A stretch of 64,000 bases of DNA from Patulibacter sp. SYSU D01012 (GCF_017916475.1 NZ_JAFMTB010000002.1:186001-250000); one strand, 5' to 3'; positions 53,430 through 63,228 are shown, numbered from the stretch's first letter. Made by a program: numbers and translations. The notes: generated by a model from the letters alone, not told the origin.

Positions 53430-54002
53430 TCAGCGGCGGTAGCGCGGGTTGGGCTCGACGGCGACGCCGCCCTCGTCGTCCTGCACGAGCACGACGGGGA
53501 AGCCCTGCTCCTCGATCGTGCCGTAGTCGTAGCCGGCGTCGCCGATGTAGACCGCGTAGAAGACGAGCGGCTCGTCGCCGACGTTGACGCTGCGGTGCGC
53601 CCAGCCGCCCGGCACGTAGTTGACGGTGCCCGGGCGCATCGGCTCGACGGCGACCTCGCCGTCCTCCGTCGCCATGAGCAGGCGCCCCTCGCCGGACAGG
53701 CCGACGTAGATCTCGGCGCGCTCCCGGATCGCGTGGAAGTGCCCCTTCGTCATGTGGAACTCGCGCCCCACGCGGCCCGGCTCGATGATCGTCGTCGACG
53801 ACGGCAGGTTGGAGTTGTCGTTCGCCGGCGCCGGGATCTCCAGCACGCGGTAGATCAGCTGGTCCTCGGCCGTGCCGGCCTCGTCCTGGTACAGGCCGCG
53901 CATGTGGCCGAGGGTGCGGACGGTCGGCTCGGGCGCCGGGTCGATCGCGCCGCTGGCCAGGTCGATGGTGGCGGTGAACGGGGTCGTCTGGGTGGTGCTC
54001 AC
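53430..54002 (-). CDS. Cupin-type phosphoglucose isomerase family protein
   Basis: A 190-residue cupin of the archaeal phosphoglucose isomerase family (PF06560). The metal ligands His88, His90, Glu97 and His136 lie in HMTKGHFHAIRERAEIYVGL and GGWAHR, the same set known from Pyrococcus PGI. The fold isomerises aldose and ketose 6-phosphates through an enediol. Its place between importer and kinase suggests it acts on the operon's own phosphosugar rather than in central glycolysis. GTG start with AGGAG upstream. Confidence 0.87.
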   Translation of the reverse strand: MSTTQTTPFTATIDLASGAIDPAPEPTVRTLGHMRGLYQDEAGTAEDQLIYRVLEIPAPANDNSNLPSSTTIIEPGRVGREFHMTKGHFHAIRERAEIYVGLSGEGRLLMATEDGEVAVEPMRPGTVNYVPGGWAHRSVNVGDEPLVFYAVYIGDAGYDYGTIEEQGFPVVLVQDDEGGVAVEPNPRYRR

Positions 54003-54040
54003 GGGGTGCTCCTGCGGGGGATGGACGGGGCGGGGCGCGC

Positions 54041-55087
54041 TCACGCGGCCTTCTCGAGCTGCCGGCGGCGCCACTGGTCGATCGCGACGACGGCGACGAT
54101 GATCAGGCCGTTGACGACGCGCTGCCAGAAGTCGGAGACGCCGACGATCGTGAGGCCGTTGGCGAGGACGCCGATGACGAGGACGCCGATCAGCGTGCCG
54201 CTGACGCGTCCCTCGCCGCCGAACAGGTTGGTGCCGCCGATGACGACGGCCGCGATGGCCTGCAGCTCCATGCCGTCGCCCATGAGGGCGTTGGCGCTGT
54301 CCTGGCGGCCGACGAGCATGAAGCCCGCGATCGCGGCGAACAGGCCGGAGAGCCCGTAGACCGCCATCTTCGTGCGGTTGACCTTGATGCCCGAGACCTC
54401 GGCGGCTTCGGGGTTGCCGCCCACGGCGTAGGCCGAGCGGCCGAGCGTCGTGCGGGACAGCAGGACGCCTCCGACGATCGCGCAGCCGAGGGCCACGAGG
54501 GCGATCGCCGGGATGCCGAGCAGCGAGTCGCCGCCCAGCGTCGTGACCGGGGACGGGATGCCGCGCTGCTCGCCGCCGCCGTCGTAGGACGGGACGGGGA
54601 CGCCGTCCGTCAGGAGCAGGGCGACGCCGCGGGCGGCGGTCAGCATGCCGAGCGTGGCGACGAAGTCGGGCACGCGGAAGCGGGTGATCGCGAAGCCGTT
54701 GAAGAGGCCCGCGCCGACGCCGGCCGCCAGGCCCAGCAGCAGCGCCACGCCCATCGGCAGGCCCCACTCGCTGTAGCCGACGGTCATCAGGCAGCCGGCC
54801 ATCGCCGCGACGGACGCGACCGACAGGTCGATGCCGCGCGTGACGATGACGAGCGTCTGCCCGACCGCCAGCATCAGCGGCACGGAGTACTGCCGCAGGA
54901 CGTTGAGCAGGTTCTCCTGGGTGAAGAAGTCGGGGGTGGCGACCGCGAACGCGACCGTCAGCACCACGAGGATGATCAGGGCGCCGGCGCGCCCGCCGGC
55001 GAGCCCGGCCAGGCGGCGCGCGCCGGGCCGGGGTGACCGCTCGACGAGCCGCGGTGCGGCGTCGGGCTGGACAACGTCACTCTGCAT
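54041..55087 (-). CDS. Ribose-type ABC sugar permease
   Basis: A 348-residue RbsC-like permease with about ten transmembrane helices. Typical segments are GIDLSVASVAAMAG, GGNPEAAEVSGIKVNRTK and the C-terminal GGTNLFGGEGRVSGTLIG. It forms the homodimeric channel for the ATPase and binding protein encoded just upstream. Its start overlaps the ATPase gene by 11 bp. The substrate is a monosaccharide or polyol. Confidence 0.9.
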   Translation of the reverse strand: MQSDVVQPDAAPRLVERSPRPGARRLAGLAGGRAGALIILVVLTVAFAVATPDFFTQENLLNVLRQYSVPLMLAVGQTLVIVTRGIDLSVASVAAMAGCLMTVGYSEWGLPMGVALLLGLAAGVGAGLFNGFAITRFRVPDFVATLGMLTAARGVALLLTDGVPVPSYDGGGEQRGIPSPVTTLGGDSLLGIPAIALVALGCAIVGGVLLSRTTLGRSAYAVGGNPEAAEVSGIKVNRTKMAVYGLSGLFAAIAGFMLVGRQDSANALMGDGMELQAIAAVVIGGTNLFGGEGRVSGTLIGVLVIGVLANGLTIVGVSDFWQRVVNGLIIVAVVAIDQWRRRQLEKAA

Positions 55088-56570
55088 GAACCACGCCTCC
55101 TGCGGCCATCATGATCTGGTCGTCGCTGGCCTCGGCCGTCAGGGTCGCGGTGATCGCGCCCCCCGCCATGACCAGCACGCGGTCGCCGAACGTCCGCGCT
55201 TCCTTGAGCTCCGAGGTGAGGTAGAGCACCGCCACCCCGTCGGCGGCGAGCCGCCGGAGCAGGTCGAAGACCTCCTCCTTCGCGCCCACGTCGATCCCCT
55301 TCGTGGGGTCGTCGAGGACGAGGACGCGGGCGCCCGAGCACATCCACCGCGCCAGCAGCACCTTCTGCTGGTTGCCGCCCGAGAGCGAGCCGACGGGCTG
55401 CTCGACGGACGCGCAGCGGATCGAGAGCTCCCGCTGGTACTGCTCCGCGGCCCGCCGCTCCTCGCCGAAGCGCAGGAAGCTGCCGCGGCTGACCCGCTCG
55501 TGCGAGGCCATCGTGATGTTCGCGGCGATCGACAGGCCCTTGACGAGCCCGGCGCCGCGATCCTCGCCGACGAACCCCATGCGCGCCGAGATCGCGTCCC
55601 GCGGGGAGCGGATCCGCACCCGGTCGCCGAGCACCTCGACGGTGCCCTCCGTGGCCTGGTCCAGGCCGAAGAGCGTGCGCGCCAGGCGGGTGCGTCCCGC
55701 GCCGACGAGCCCGAAGACCGTGACGATCTCGCCCGCCCGCAGCTGCAGGTCGGTGGGCTTCAGCCGCGGGGCGCACGCCAGGCCTTCGGCGCGCAGCACG
55801 ACCTCGCGGTCGTCCTCCTCGCGCACCGTCGACGCGGCCGGCGCGTCGTCCAGGCGGCGCCCGACCATCATCTCGGCCAGGTGGTGCTCGTCGACGTCGG
55901 CCGTGCGGACGGTCTCGACGAGCCGGCCGTCGCGGAGCACGCTGATGCGGTCCGTGATCTGGACGAGCTCCTTCAGCCGGTGGCTGACGTAGATGACCGC
56001 CACGCCGTCGGCCGTGATCGAGCGGATGATCTCGAACAGCCGGTGCGCCTCGCGGTCGGACAGCGCCGACGTCGGCTCGTCCAGGAGCAGGACGCGCGGG
56101 TCGGTCGAGAGCGCCTTCGCGATCTCGACGAGCTGGCGCGAGGCCATGCCCAGGCGCGAGACCGGCGTGCGCGGGTCCAGGTCCAGGCCCACGCGGCGCA
56201 GGACCTCGCCCGCCCGGCGCTCCATCGCGCGGCCGTCGACGAGGCCGGCGCGCGTCGGCCAGCGGCCGCTCAGGACGTTCTCGGCGATCGAGCGCTGCGG
56301 GACGAGGCTGAGCTCCTGGTAGACGATGCCGATGCCCGCCCGCCGGGCGGCCAGCGGCGAGCCGAGCGGCACGGGCTGCCCGTCCAGGGCGACCGTGCCG
56401 GTGTCGGGCCGCACGGAGCCGGCGATCGACCGCATCAGCGTCGACTTGCCGGCGCCGTTCTGGCCCAGGACCGCGTGCACCTCTCCGGCGTCGACCCGCA
56501 GGTCGACGCCGTCGAGCGCGCGCGTGCCGGGGTACTGCTTGCTGACCCCTTCGACGGCGAGCAGCGTCAT
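55077..56570 (-). CDS. Ribose-type ABC sugar importer ATPase (two nucleotide domains)
   Basis: A 497-residue RbsA-like fused ATPase. The first domain has Walker A GQNGAGKST (about 35-43) and LDEPTSALS; the second has GLVGAGRTRLARTLFG in place of a normal Walker A, as is usual for this family, and LSGGNQQKVLLARW with LDDPTKGIDVG. It energises import of the operon's sugar. It lies 2 bp downstream of the binding-protein gene. Confidence 0.91.
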   Translation of the reverse strand: MTLLAVEGVSKQYPGTRALDGVDLRVDAGEVHAVLGQNGAGKSTLMRSIAGSVRPDTGTVALDGQPVPLGSPLAARRAGIGIVYQELSLVPQRSIAENVLSGRWPTRAGLVDGRAMERRAGEVLRRVGLDLDPRTPVSRLGMASRQLVEIAKALSTDPRVLLLDEPTSALSDREAHRLFEIIRSITADGVAVIYVSHRLKELVQITDRISVLRDGRLVETVRTADVDEHHLAEMMVGRRLDDAPAASTVREEDDREVVLRAEGLACAPRLKPTDLQLRAGEIVTVFGLVGAGRTRLARTLFGLDQATEGTVEVLGDRVRIRSPRDAISARMGFVGEDRGAGLVKGLSIAANITMASHERVSRGSFLRFGEERRAAEQYQRELSIRCASVEQPVGSLSGGNQQKVLLARWMCSGARVLVLDDPTKGIDVGAKEEVFDLLRRLAADGVAVLYLTSELKEARTFGDRVLVMAGGAITATLTAEASDDQIMMAAGGVVHAE

Positions 56571-56572
56571 GG

Positions 56573-57754
56573 CTACTTGCACTCCGCCTTGATCGCGGCC
56601 CAGTCGATCGCCGGCTGCTCCGGCGTCGGGAAGTACTGGTCGACGTTGCCCGGGTAGACCGTGCGCGGGCCGATGTTGTTCTTCTTCTCGACCGGCAGGC
56701 CGCACACCAGGCGGACCGCGGTCTGGGCGCCGATCCAGCCCCAGTCGGCGAAGCCGTGGGTCGTCTCGGCGGCGATCTTGCCCTGCTTGACGAGCGACGC
56801 CGTCTCGGGGGTCACGTCGTTGGAGAAGACGGCGATCTTGCCCTTCTCGGGCTTGCCGCTGGCGTCGAGCAGGCCGCGCCGCTCCAGGACGTTGGCGGCG
56901 CCGATCGACATCTCGCTCGACGAGCCCCAGACGAACTGCATCTGGTCCTTGAAGCGCGAGACGAGGTCCTCGGTGGCGCCGACGGCCTTCTGGCGCTCCC
57001 AGTCGGCGGCGATCGGCTGGCCCAGGGTCTTCGCGTTCGGGAACTGGTCGAAGACCGTCTTGAACCCCTTGAGCCGCTCGACGGCGAACAGGGTGCCGGC
57101 CACGCCCTGCAGCTGCCCGCCGCGCGCCGTGATCGACGCCTTGTCGACGTCCTTGTACAGGTCGCGCCAGAACGCCAGGTCCAGCTTCTTGTCCTTCGGC
57201 ACGTCGACCTTCTCGCCGTCGCCGAGCACGCCCGGGCCGCCGAAGTAGTCGAGCACGGAGTAGGCGGTGACCTCGGCGGCCTCCGCGTTGTCGAAGCCGA
57301 TGTAGCTCGCGACGTCGACGCCCGGCTGGTCCTCGAGCAGGTTGACCATGATGACCGGGATGCCGGCCTCGTTCGCGCGGCGCAGCGCCGGCTTGATGGC
57401 CTGCGTGTCGGACGGCGAGACGACGATCGCGTCGACCTTCTTCGTGATGAAGTCCTCGACGATCGACACCTGCGCCTGCGGGTCCGTCTCCGCCGCGGGC
57501 GACCGGGTCGTCAGCTCGACGTCCATGCCGGCGGCGCGGGCGCCCGCGAGCGCCTTGTCGAAGTAGTTGGTCGCGGTCTTGAAGACGCCGGTGGCGCTCG
57601 GCGGCGCCCAGCCGATGACGATCTTCTCGCCGCCCCCGCCGCCGGACGAGCCGCCGTCCGAGCTGCCCCCGCACGCCGTCGCGCCGAACGCGAGCGTGCC
57701 CGCGGCGGCCGCGGCGAGCGCCGCCCGCCGGATCGTGCCGAATCTGCTGGTCAT
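56573..57754 (-). CDS. Sugar-binding lipoprotein of the ribose-type importer
   Basis: A 393-residue periplasmic-binding-protein-like lipoprotein (peripla_BP_4). The signal peptide ends in a lipobox with Cys28 (GATAC), followed by a Gly/Ser linker. IVIGWAPPSATGVFKTATNYFDKALAGA and VDAIVVSPSDTQAI are typical hinge and ligand-site segments. It is about 60-80 residues longer than RbsB. AGGGGAGAG is a strong ribosome binding site. The start overlaps the GntR stop by 4 bp. Confidence 0.9.
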   Translation of the reverse strand: MTSRFGTIRRAALAAAAAGTLAFGATACGGSSDGGSSGGGGGEKIVIGWAPPSATGVFKTATNYFDKALAGARAAGMDVELTTRSPAAETDPQAQVSIVEDFITKKVDAIVVSPSDTQAIKPALRRANEAGIPVIMVNLLEDQPGVDVASYIGFDNAEAAEVTAYSVLDYFGGPGVLGDGEKVDVPKDKKLDLAFWRDLYKDVDKASITARGGQLQGVAGTLFAVERLKGFKTVFDQFPNAKTLGQPIAADWERQKAVGATEDLVSRFKDQMQFVWGSSSEMSIGAANVLERRGLLDASGKPEKGKIAVFSNDVTPETASLVKQGKIAAETTHGFADWGWIGAQTAVRLVCGLPVEKKNNIGPRTVYPGNVDQYFPTPEQPAIDWAAIKAECK

Positions 57755-58656
57755 GATGGATCTCTCCCCTCTCCTGTGGTCCGGGCGTCCGCGAGCGCGG
57801 CGCCCCCTGCCGGCGCGATGGCCGGCCCCTCCGTCGGCGCCCCGGGGGCGCGCCCCTCGCGGCCCCCGTGCTCCCGTGCGGGTGCCGACGGCGCGATGTC
57901 GGCCGGCGGCGGACCGCCGACCATCTCGACGTGCACGCGCGCCCGGTCCGTCAGGTGCCAGGCGCGGTAGGTCTCGAACGGCACGCGGCCGGGCCCCCAC
58001 GAGACGGCCTCGACCGCGAGCAGCGGCGTGCCGGGCGCGACCTCGAGGTGCCCCGCGATCTCGGCCGTGGCGGCCGTCGCGTGCATCACGCGCGAGCCGC
58101 CGGCGGCGGCCACGCCGCCCGCCTGCAGCGCGCGGTAGAGCGACCCCTGCTCGAGCGTGCGGGCGTCGAGCAGCCCGGCGAGCTCCGGCACGAGGTGGCT
58201 CGTGACGACCATGACGGGGCGCCCGTCGAGCAGGCGCACGCGCTCCAGCGTCACCCCGGCCGCGTCGTCGGGCAGCTCGAGCGCGGCCGTGGCCCAGCGC
58301 GGCAGCGGGCCGTGCGTCATCCGCAGGACGCGCGAGCGCACCGTGCGGCCGGCGCGCTGCGCCTCCTCGTGGAAGCCGTAGGTCGACTGGAGGAAGACGC
58401 TCGACGCCGGCGGCTCGTCGACGAAGGTGCCGCGGCCGCGCTCCTTCCGCAACAGCCCCTGCTGCACGAGCTCGGCGAGCGCCTGGCGGACGGTCGTGCG
58501 CGACACGCCGAAGGTCGCGCACAGCTCGGCCTCGGACGCGATGCGCTCGCCGCGGGGCCACCGGCCGTTGGCGATCTCGGCGGCCATGGCCTCCGCGAGC
58601 TGCGCGTAGAACGGCACGGGCGAGCTGCGGTCGATGTCGAACGCGCTCCAACTCAT
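57751..58656 (-). CDS. GntR/HutC-family regulator heading the sugar operon
   Basis: A 301-residue regulator. The N-terminal winged helix (about 10-78) reads SSPVPFYAQLAEAMAAEI and VSRTTVRQALAELVQQGLL. The C-terminal UTRA effector domain (about 95-235) ends near AWHLTDRARVHVE. A Pro/Ala-rich tail of about 60 residues is unusual. It is the first gene of the operon, so it probably autoregulates and responds to the imported sugar or its phosphate. Strikingly similar in the DNA-binding domain to the divergent GntR gene at 58865. Confidence 0.88.
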   Translation of the reverse strand: MSWSAFDIDRSSPVPFYAQLAEAMAAEIANGRWPRGERIASEAELCATFGVSRTTVRQALAELVQQGLLRKERGRGTFVDEPPASSVFLQSTYGFHEEAQRAGRTVRSRVLRMTHGPLPRWATAALELPDDAAGVTLERVRLLDGRPVMVVTSHLVPELAGLLDARTLEQGSLYRALQAGGVAAAGGSRVMHATAATAEIAGHLEVAPGTPLLAVEAVSWGPGRVPFETYRAWHLTDRARVHVEMVGGPPPADIAPSAPAREHGGREGRAPGAPTEGPAIAPAGGAALADARTTGEGRDPS

Positions 58657-58660
58657 GCCG

Positions 58661-58680
58661 ACGTCATGTTGTAATGACAT
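58661..58680 (-). promoter_or_regulatory. Putative GntR operator near the regulator start
   Basis: A 20-bp imperfect palindrome (ACGTCAT-N6-ATGACAT, six of seven arm pairs match) 5 bp upstream of the regulator ATG. Within it, on the plus strand, is TTGTAATGACA (58669-58679), the same TTGTA-N2-GACA pattern found over the promoter at 58775. Confidence 0.5.
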
Positions 58681-58774
58681 TCTGCGGCGCACCCGCGCAG
58701 GGTCGCCCCCGGCGCGTCCGTGTCGCCCGCCGGCGGCAGAGCCGCGGCGGCCGATGACCTCTCCCCTGTCATCC

Positions 58775-58785
58775 TGTCCGTACAA
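58775..58785 (-). promoter_or_regulatory. Putative GntR operator over the -10 box
   Basis: TTGTACGGACA on the minus strand repeats the TTGTA-N2-GACA pattern of the downstream site but on the opposite strand. It overlaps the -10 hexamer, so bound repressor would block RNA polymerase. Inference from repetition and position only. Confidence 0.45.
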
Positions 58786-58811
58786 TATGCGGGCGCCGTG
58801 TCGTCTGTCAA
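58782..58811 (-). promoter_or_regulatory. Promoter of the 13-gene sugar operon
   Basis: On the minus strand a perfect -35 TTGACA (58811-58806), 18-bp spacer and TATTGT -10 (58787-58782). This is the best sigma70-type promoter I noticed in the window, and it points toward the GntR-led operon. Transcription would start near 58775, giving a leader of about 120 nt. Confidence 0.7.
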
Positions 58812-58864
58812 GCTCTCGTTTCCGACGCCGGGTCGCAAGCGCCTCCCGGCCCGGTCCCGTCCCG

Positions 58865-59662
58865 ATGAACCAGATCTCGCTGACCGGCCTGCCCTCGATC
58901 GACCGGGCCTCCCCCGTGCCGTTCTACTTCCAGCTCAAGTCGGCGATCGAGCGCGAGATCGCCGACGGGCGCTGGCCGCCGGGCGAGCGCATCCCGCCCG
59001 AGATGCAGATGTGCGAGCACTTCGAGGTCTCGCGCACCACCGTGCGGCAGGCCCTGACCGAGCTGACCCGGGACGGGCTGCTCGTGCGCGAGCGCGGATC
59101 GGGCACGTTCGTGGCGGAGCCGTCGCGGCGCGCGGGCGGCTGGGAGCTGCAGCTCGCGCAGGGCTTCTGGGACGAGGCGCGGCGCGGCGACCACGTCGTC
59201 GTCTCGCGGGTGCTCGAGCGCGTCATCGAGCCGCTCCCGGGCGACGTCGCCCGCGACCTCGGCACCGAGCCGGGGGCCTCCGGCGTGCGCCTGGAGCGCC
59301 TGCGCTGGGTCGACGGCGCCCTCACGATGCACGTGGTCAGCCACCTGCGGGCCGACCTGGCCGACGCGGTGCTGGGCGCGGACCTGGAGCAGGGCTCCCT
59401 GTACGCGGCGCTCGCGGAGCGCGCCGGCGTCGTCGTCGGCGGCGGCTGGCGCGACGTCGAGGCGGTCGGCGCCGACGCCCGCCGCGCCGAGCTGCTCGAG
59501 GTGCCGACGGGCACGCCGCTCCTGCGCGTCGACTCCGTGTCGCTCGACGCCGACGGCCGGCCGTTCGAGCGCTACCGCGCCTGGCACCGGGGCGATCGCA
59601 CCCGGCTGCACATCCACGTGCTGCCCGAGAACGAGATCGCGGAGCGCCGGGCGGGGGCCTGA
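58865..59662 (+). CDS. GntR/HutC-family regulator, divergent paralogue
   Basis: A 265-residue regulator with winged helix (about 12-80; FQLKSAIEREIADGRWPPGE, VSRTTVRQALTELTRDGLL) and UTRA domain (about 95-250, ending YRAWHRGDRTRLHIHV). Its DNA-binding half is closely similar to the GntR at 57751, so they are paralogues that might recognise related operators. It is divergent from the sugar operon and convergent with the rhamnose operon, so it may control either. No clear -10 box immediately before the ATG. Confidence 0.87.
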   Translation: MNQISLTGLPSIDRASPVPFYFQLKSAIEREIADGRWPPGERIPPEMQMCEHFEVSRTTVRQALTELTRDGLLVRERGSGTFVAEPSRRAGGWELQLAQGFWDEARRGDHVVVSRVLERVIEPLPGDVARDLGTEPGASGVRLERLRWVDGALTMHVVSHLRADLADAVLGADLEQGSLYAALAERAGVVVGGGWRDVEAVGADARRAELLEVPTGTPLLRVDSVSLDADGRPFERYRAWHRGDRTRLHIHVLPENEIAERRAGA

Positions 59663-59773
59663 GCGCCCGCCGGTCGCGCCCTCCTCCCCCGCGGCGCGCC
59701 GCGGGCGCCGGCCCGCGCCGTCTCCTCGGCGCGGTCCGACGCCCGCGGGGGCCGGTGCGCCGGGGCCGCCCGG

Positions 59774-59798
59774 CCGGGCCGCCGCGCGGGCGGCCCGG
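59774..59798. terminator. Hairpin between the second GntR and rhaEW
   Basis: A perfect 10-bp stem (CCGGGCCGCC at 59774-59783 with 59789-59798) and a 5-nt loop in the 149-bp gap between converging genes. Likely bidirectional terminator, 14 bp beyond the rhaEW stop. Confidence 0.6.
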
Positions 59799-59811
59799 TG
59801 CGTCCTCGTCC

Positions 59812-61920
59812 CTAGCGGGAGTACGCCGCCGGCACGCCGCCGTCGACGTTGAGGATGTTGCCGGTGGACTTGCCCGACCGCGCCTCGGAGGCGAAGTGCA
59901 GGGTCGCCTCGGCGATGTCCTCGGGCAGGATCAGCACCTTCAGCGTGTTGCGCTGGCGGTAGTGCTCCTCGAGCTCGTCGGGGCTCAGGCCGTAGTTCGC
60001 GGCCCGCTCCTCGCGCCAGTTGCCCTGCCAGATCTTCGAGCCGCGCAGGACCGCGTCCGGGTTGACCGTGTTGACGCGGATGCCGTCGGCGCCGCCCTCC
60101 TCGGCCAGGCAGCGGGCCAGGTGCAGCTCGGCGGCCTTCGCCGAGCTGTACGCCGACGCGTTCTTGCCGGCGACGAGCGCGTTCTTCGACGAGATGAACA
60201 CGATCGAGCCGCCGGTGGCCTGCTCGCGCAGGATGCGGAACGCCTCGCGCGAGACGAGGAAGTAGCCCGTGCCGAGGATGCGGTGGTTGCGCTCCCACTC
60301 CTCCAGGGTGGTGTCCTCGATCGCCGAGCTCGACGCGATGCCGGCGTTGCTGACGAGGATGTCCACGCCGCCGAACCGGCGGACGGCGTCGCGGTACGCG
60401 GCGCGCACCGACTCCTCGGACGTGACGTCGCCGCCGATGCCGATGCCGTCGGGGCCGACCGCCTCCTGGGCGCCGTCGGCGTCCAGGTCGAAGCCGGCGA
60501 CGACCGCGCCGGCCGCGCGCAGGCGGGCCGAGATCGCGCGGCCGATGCCGCCGCCCGCGCCGGTCACGAACGCGACCTTGCCCTGCAGCTCGCCGGGCGC
60601 CGGGGCCAGGGAGAGCTTGTAGAGCTCGAGGGGCCAGTACTCGACGGCGAACGACTCCTCGGCCGTCAGCGAGACGAACTCGTCGACGGCGTCGGCGCCG
60701 GCCATCACCTCGATGGCGCGGTGGTACAGGTCGCGCGACATCGACGCGTTCTTCGGCGTCGTGCCGACGCCGACCAGGCCGACGCCCTGGATCAGGACGA
60801 CGCGCGGGTCGGGGTCGCTGATCGGGACGGCGCCCGCGGTCTGGCCCGGCATGCGGACGTCCGGGTTCTCCGCGTTCGCCGCGTGGTAGGCGCGGTACGC
60901 CTCGCGGTAGGCCGCGGCGCGCTCCTTCACGCGCTCGACGAGCACCGACGCGTCCTCGGAGGACGGGTCGAAGGGCACCCACATCGGGAGCATCTTCGTG
61001 TGGACCAGGTGGTCCGGGCACGCGGCGCCGATCGTCACCAGCTCGGGGGCGCGCTCCGAGGTGACGAACTCGATCGCCGGGGCGGACTGGTCGACGAGCA
61101 GCACCTTCGCGCGCTCGCTCGACACCGCGCCGCGCAGGGACGGCAGGATCTGGTCCAGGACGGCCAGGCGGCCCTCCTCGTCCAGCGTCGAGGCGGCGTC
61201 GGACGGGCCGCCGAAGCGGCGCGCGTCGCCGGCGCGCTCGTTCATGAACGTCGCGGCCTCGTTGATGATCGAGATCGTGCGGCGGTACGTGTCCTCCGCC
61301 GAGTCGCCCCAGACCACCAGCCCGTGCTTGGCCAGGACGACGAGCTCGGCGTCCGGGTTGTCGCGGACCGCCTCGCCGATCTGCTTCGCGAGCCCGAACC
61401 CGGGGCGGATGTAGGGGATCCACAGCGCGCGGTCGCCGAAGCACTCGCGGATGAGCGCCTCGCCGTTCTTCGCGCCGGCGATGACGTTGATCCCGTCCGG
61501 GTGCGTGTGGTGGACGTGGTCCGCCGGGATGAACGCGTGCAGCAGCGTCTCGATCGAGCCGCGCGGCATCGTCGGGTCGAGCATGGAGCGCCCGACGTAC
61601 GCGACCATCTCCTCGTCGCTCATGTCCGGGCGGTCCATCAGCGGCAGGAGCTCGTCGAGCTTCAGGCCGGTGAAGTTCTTCTCGGTCATCGTGGCGAGGT
61701 CGGAGCCCGAGCCCTTCACCCACATCGCGCGGACCTCGCGGCCCGTGTGATCCGTCGTGACGCCCTTGGCGGACGTGTTGCCGCCGCCGATGTTCGCGAC
61801 CGCGCGGTTGGCGCCGAGCAGGTGCGAGGCCAGCACGACCTGCCCGAGCGGGTCGGAGGGGACGCCGTCGGCGGGCCAGAGGTCGTCGGCCAGGTTGACG
61901 AGGGGGACGGTGGTGCTCAT
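59812..61920 (-). CDS. rhaEW: Bifunctional L-rhamnulose-1-phosphate aldolase / L-lactaldehyde dehydrogenase
   Basis: A 702-residue fusion. Residues about 1-400 form a class II aldolase domain (GGGNTSAKG, KGSGSDLATM, and zinc-binding HTHPDGINVIAG). From about 430 an SDR domain follows with TGAGGGIGRA (about 451), SNAGIASS, and YSSAKAAEL (about 590). This is the RhaEW architecture known from Bacillus YuxG and Chloroflexus, cleaving L-rhamnulose-1-phosphate and oxidising lactaldehyde to lactate. AGGAGGAG is an excellent ribosome binding site. Third gene of the rhamnose operon, 82 bp after rhaI. Confidence 0.92.
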   Translation of the reverse strand: MSTTVPLVNLADDLWPADGVPSDPLGQVVLASHLLGANRAVANIGGGNTSAKGVTTDHTGREVRAMWVKGSGSDLATMTEKNFTGLKLDELLPLMDRPDMSDEEMVAYVGRSMLDPTMPRGSIETLLHAFIPADHVHHTHPDGINVIAGAKNGEALIRECFGDRALWIPYIRPGFGLAKQIGEAVRDNPDAELVVLAKHGLVVWGDSAEDTYRRTISIINEAATFMNERAGDARRFGGPSDAASTLDEEGRLAVLDQILPSLRGAVSSERAKVLLVDQSAPAIEFVTSERAPELVTIGAACPDHLVHTKMLPMWVPFDPSSEDASVLVERVKERAAAYREAYRAYHAANAENPDVRMPGQTAGAVPISDPDPRVVLIQGVGLVGVGTTPKNASMSRDLYHRAIEVMAGADAVDEFVSLTAEESFAVEYWPLELYKLSLAPAPGELQGKVAFVTGAGGGIGRAISARLRAAGAVVAGFDLDADGAQEAVGPDGIGIGGDVTSEESVRAAYRDAVRRFGGVDILVSNAGIASSSAIEDTTLEEWERNHRILGTGYFLVSREAFRILREQATGGSIVFISSKNALVAGKNASAYSSAKAAELHLARCLAEEGGADGIRVNTVNPDAVLRGSKIWQGNWREERAANYGLSPDELEEHYRQRNTLKVLILPEDIAEATLHFASEARSGKSTGNILNVDGGVPAAYSR

Positions 61921-62002
61921 CGCTGCTCCTCCTGCCGGGTGCGGCAGGTCGTGGTGCTGGAAGGGGTGTGGGTGCCGCGGGGCGTCGGGGCGTGGAGGGG
62001 GC

Positions 62003-63205
<1,203 letters not shown>

Positions 63206-63228
63206 GGTTCTCTTCTTCGGGTCGGGGA

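Noticed and set aside
54002-58656. Assignment of the ABC importer to ribose
   Set aside because: No ribokinase, RbsD or LacI-type RbsR is linked; the kinase is FGGY type and the regulator is GntR, so only the transporter architecture is ribose-like.
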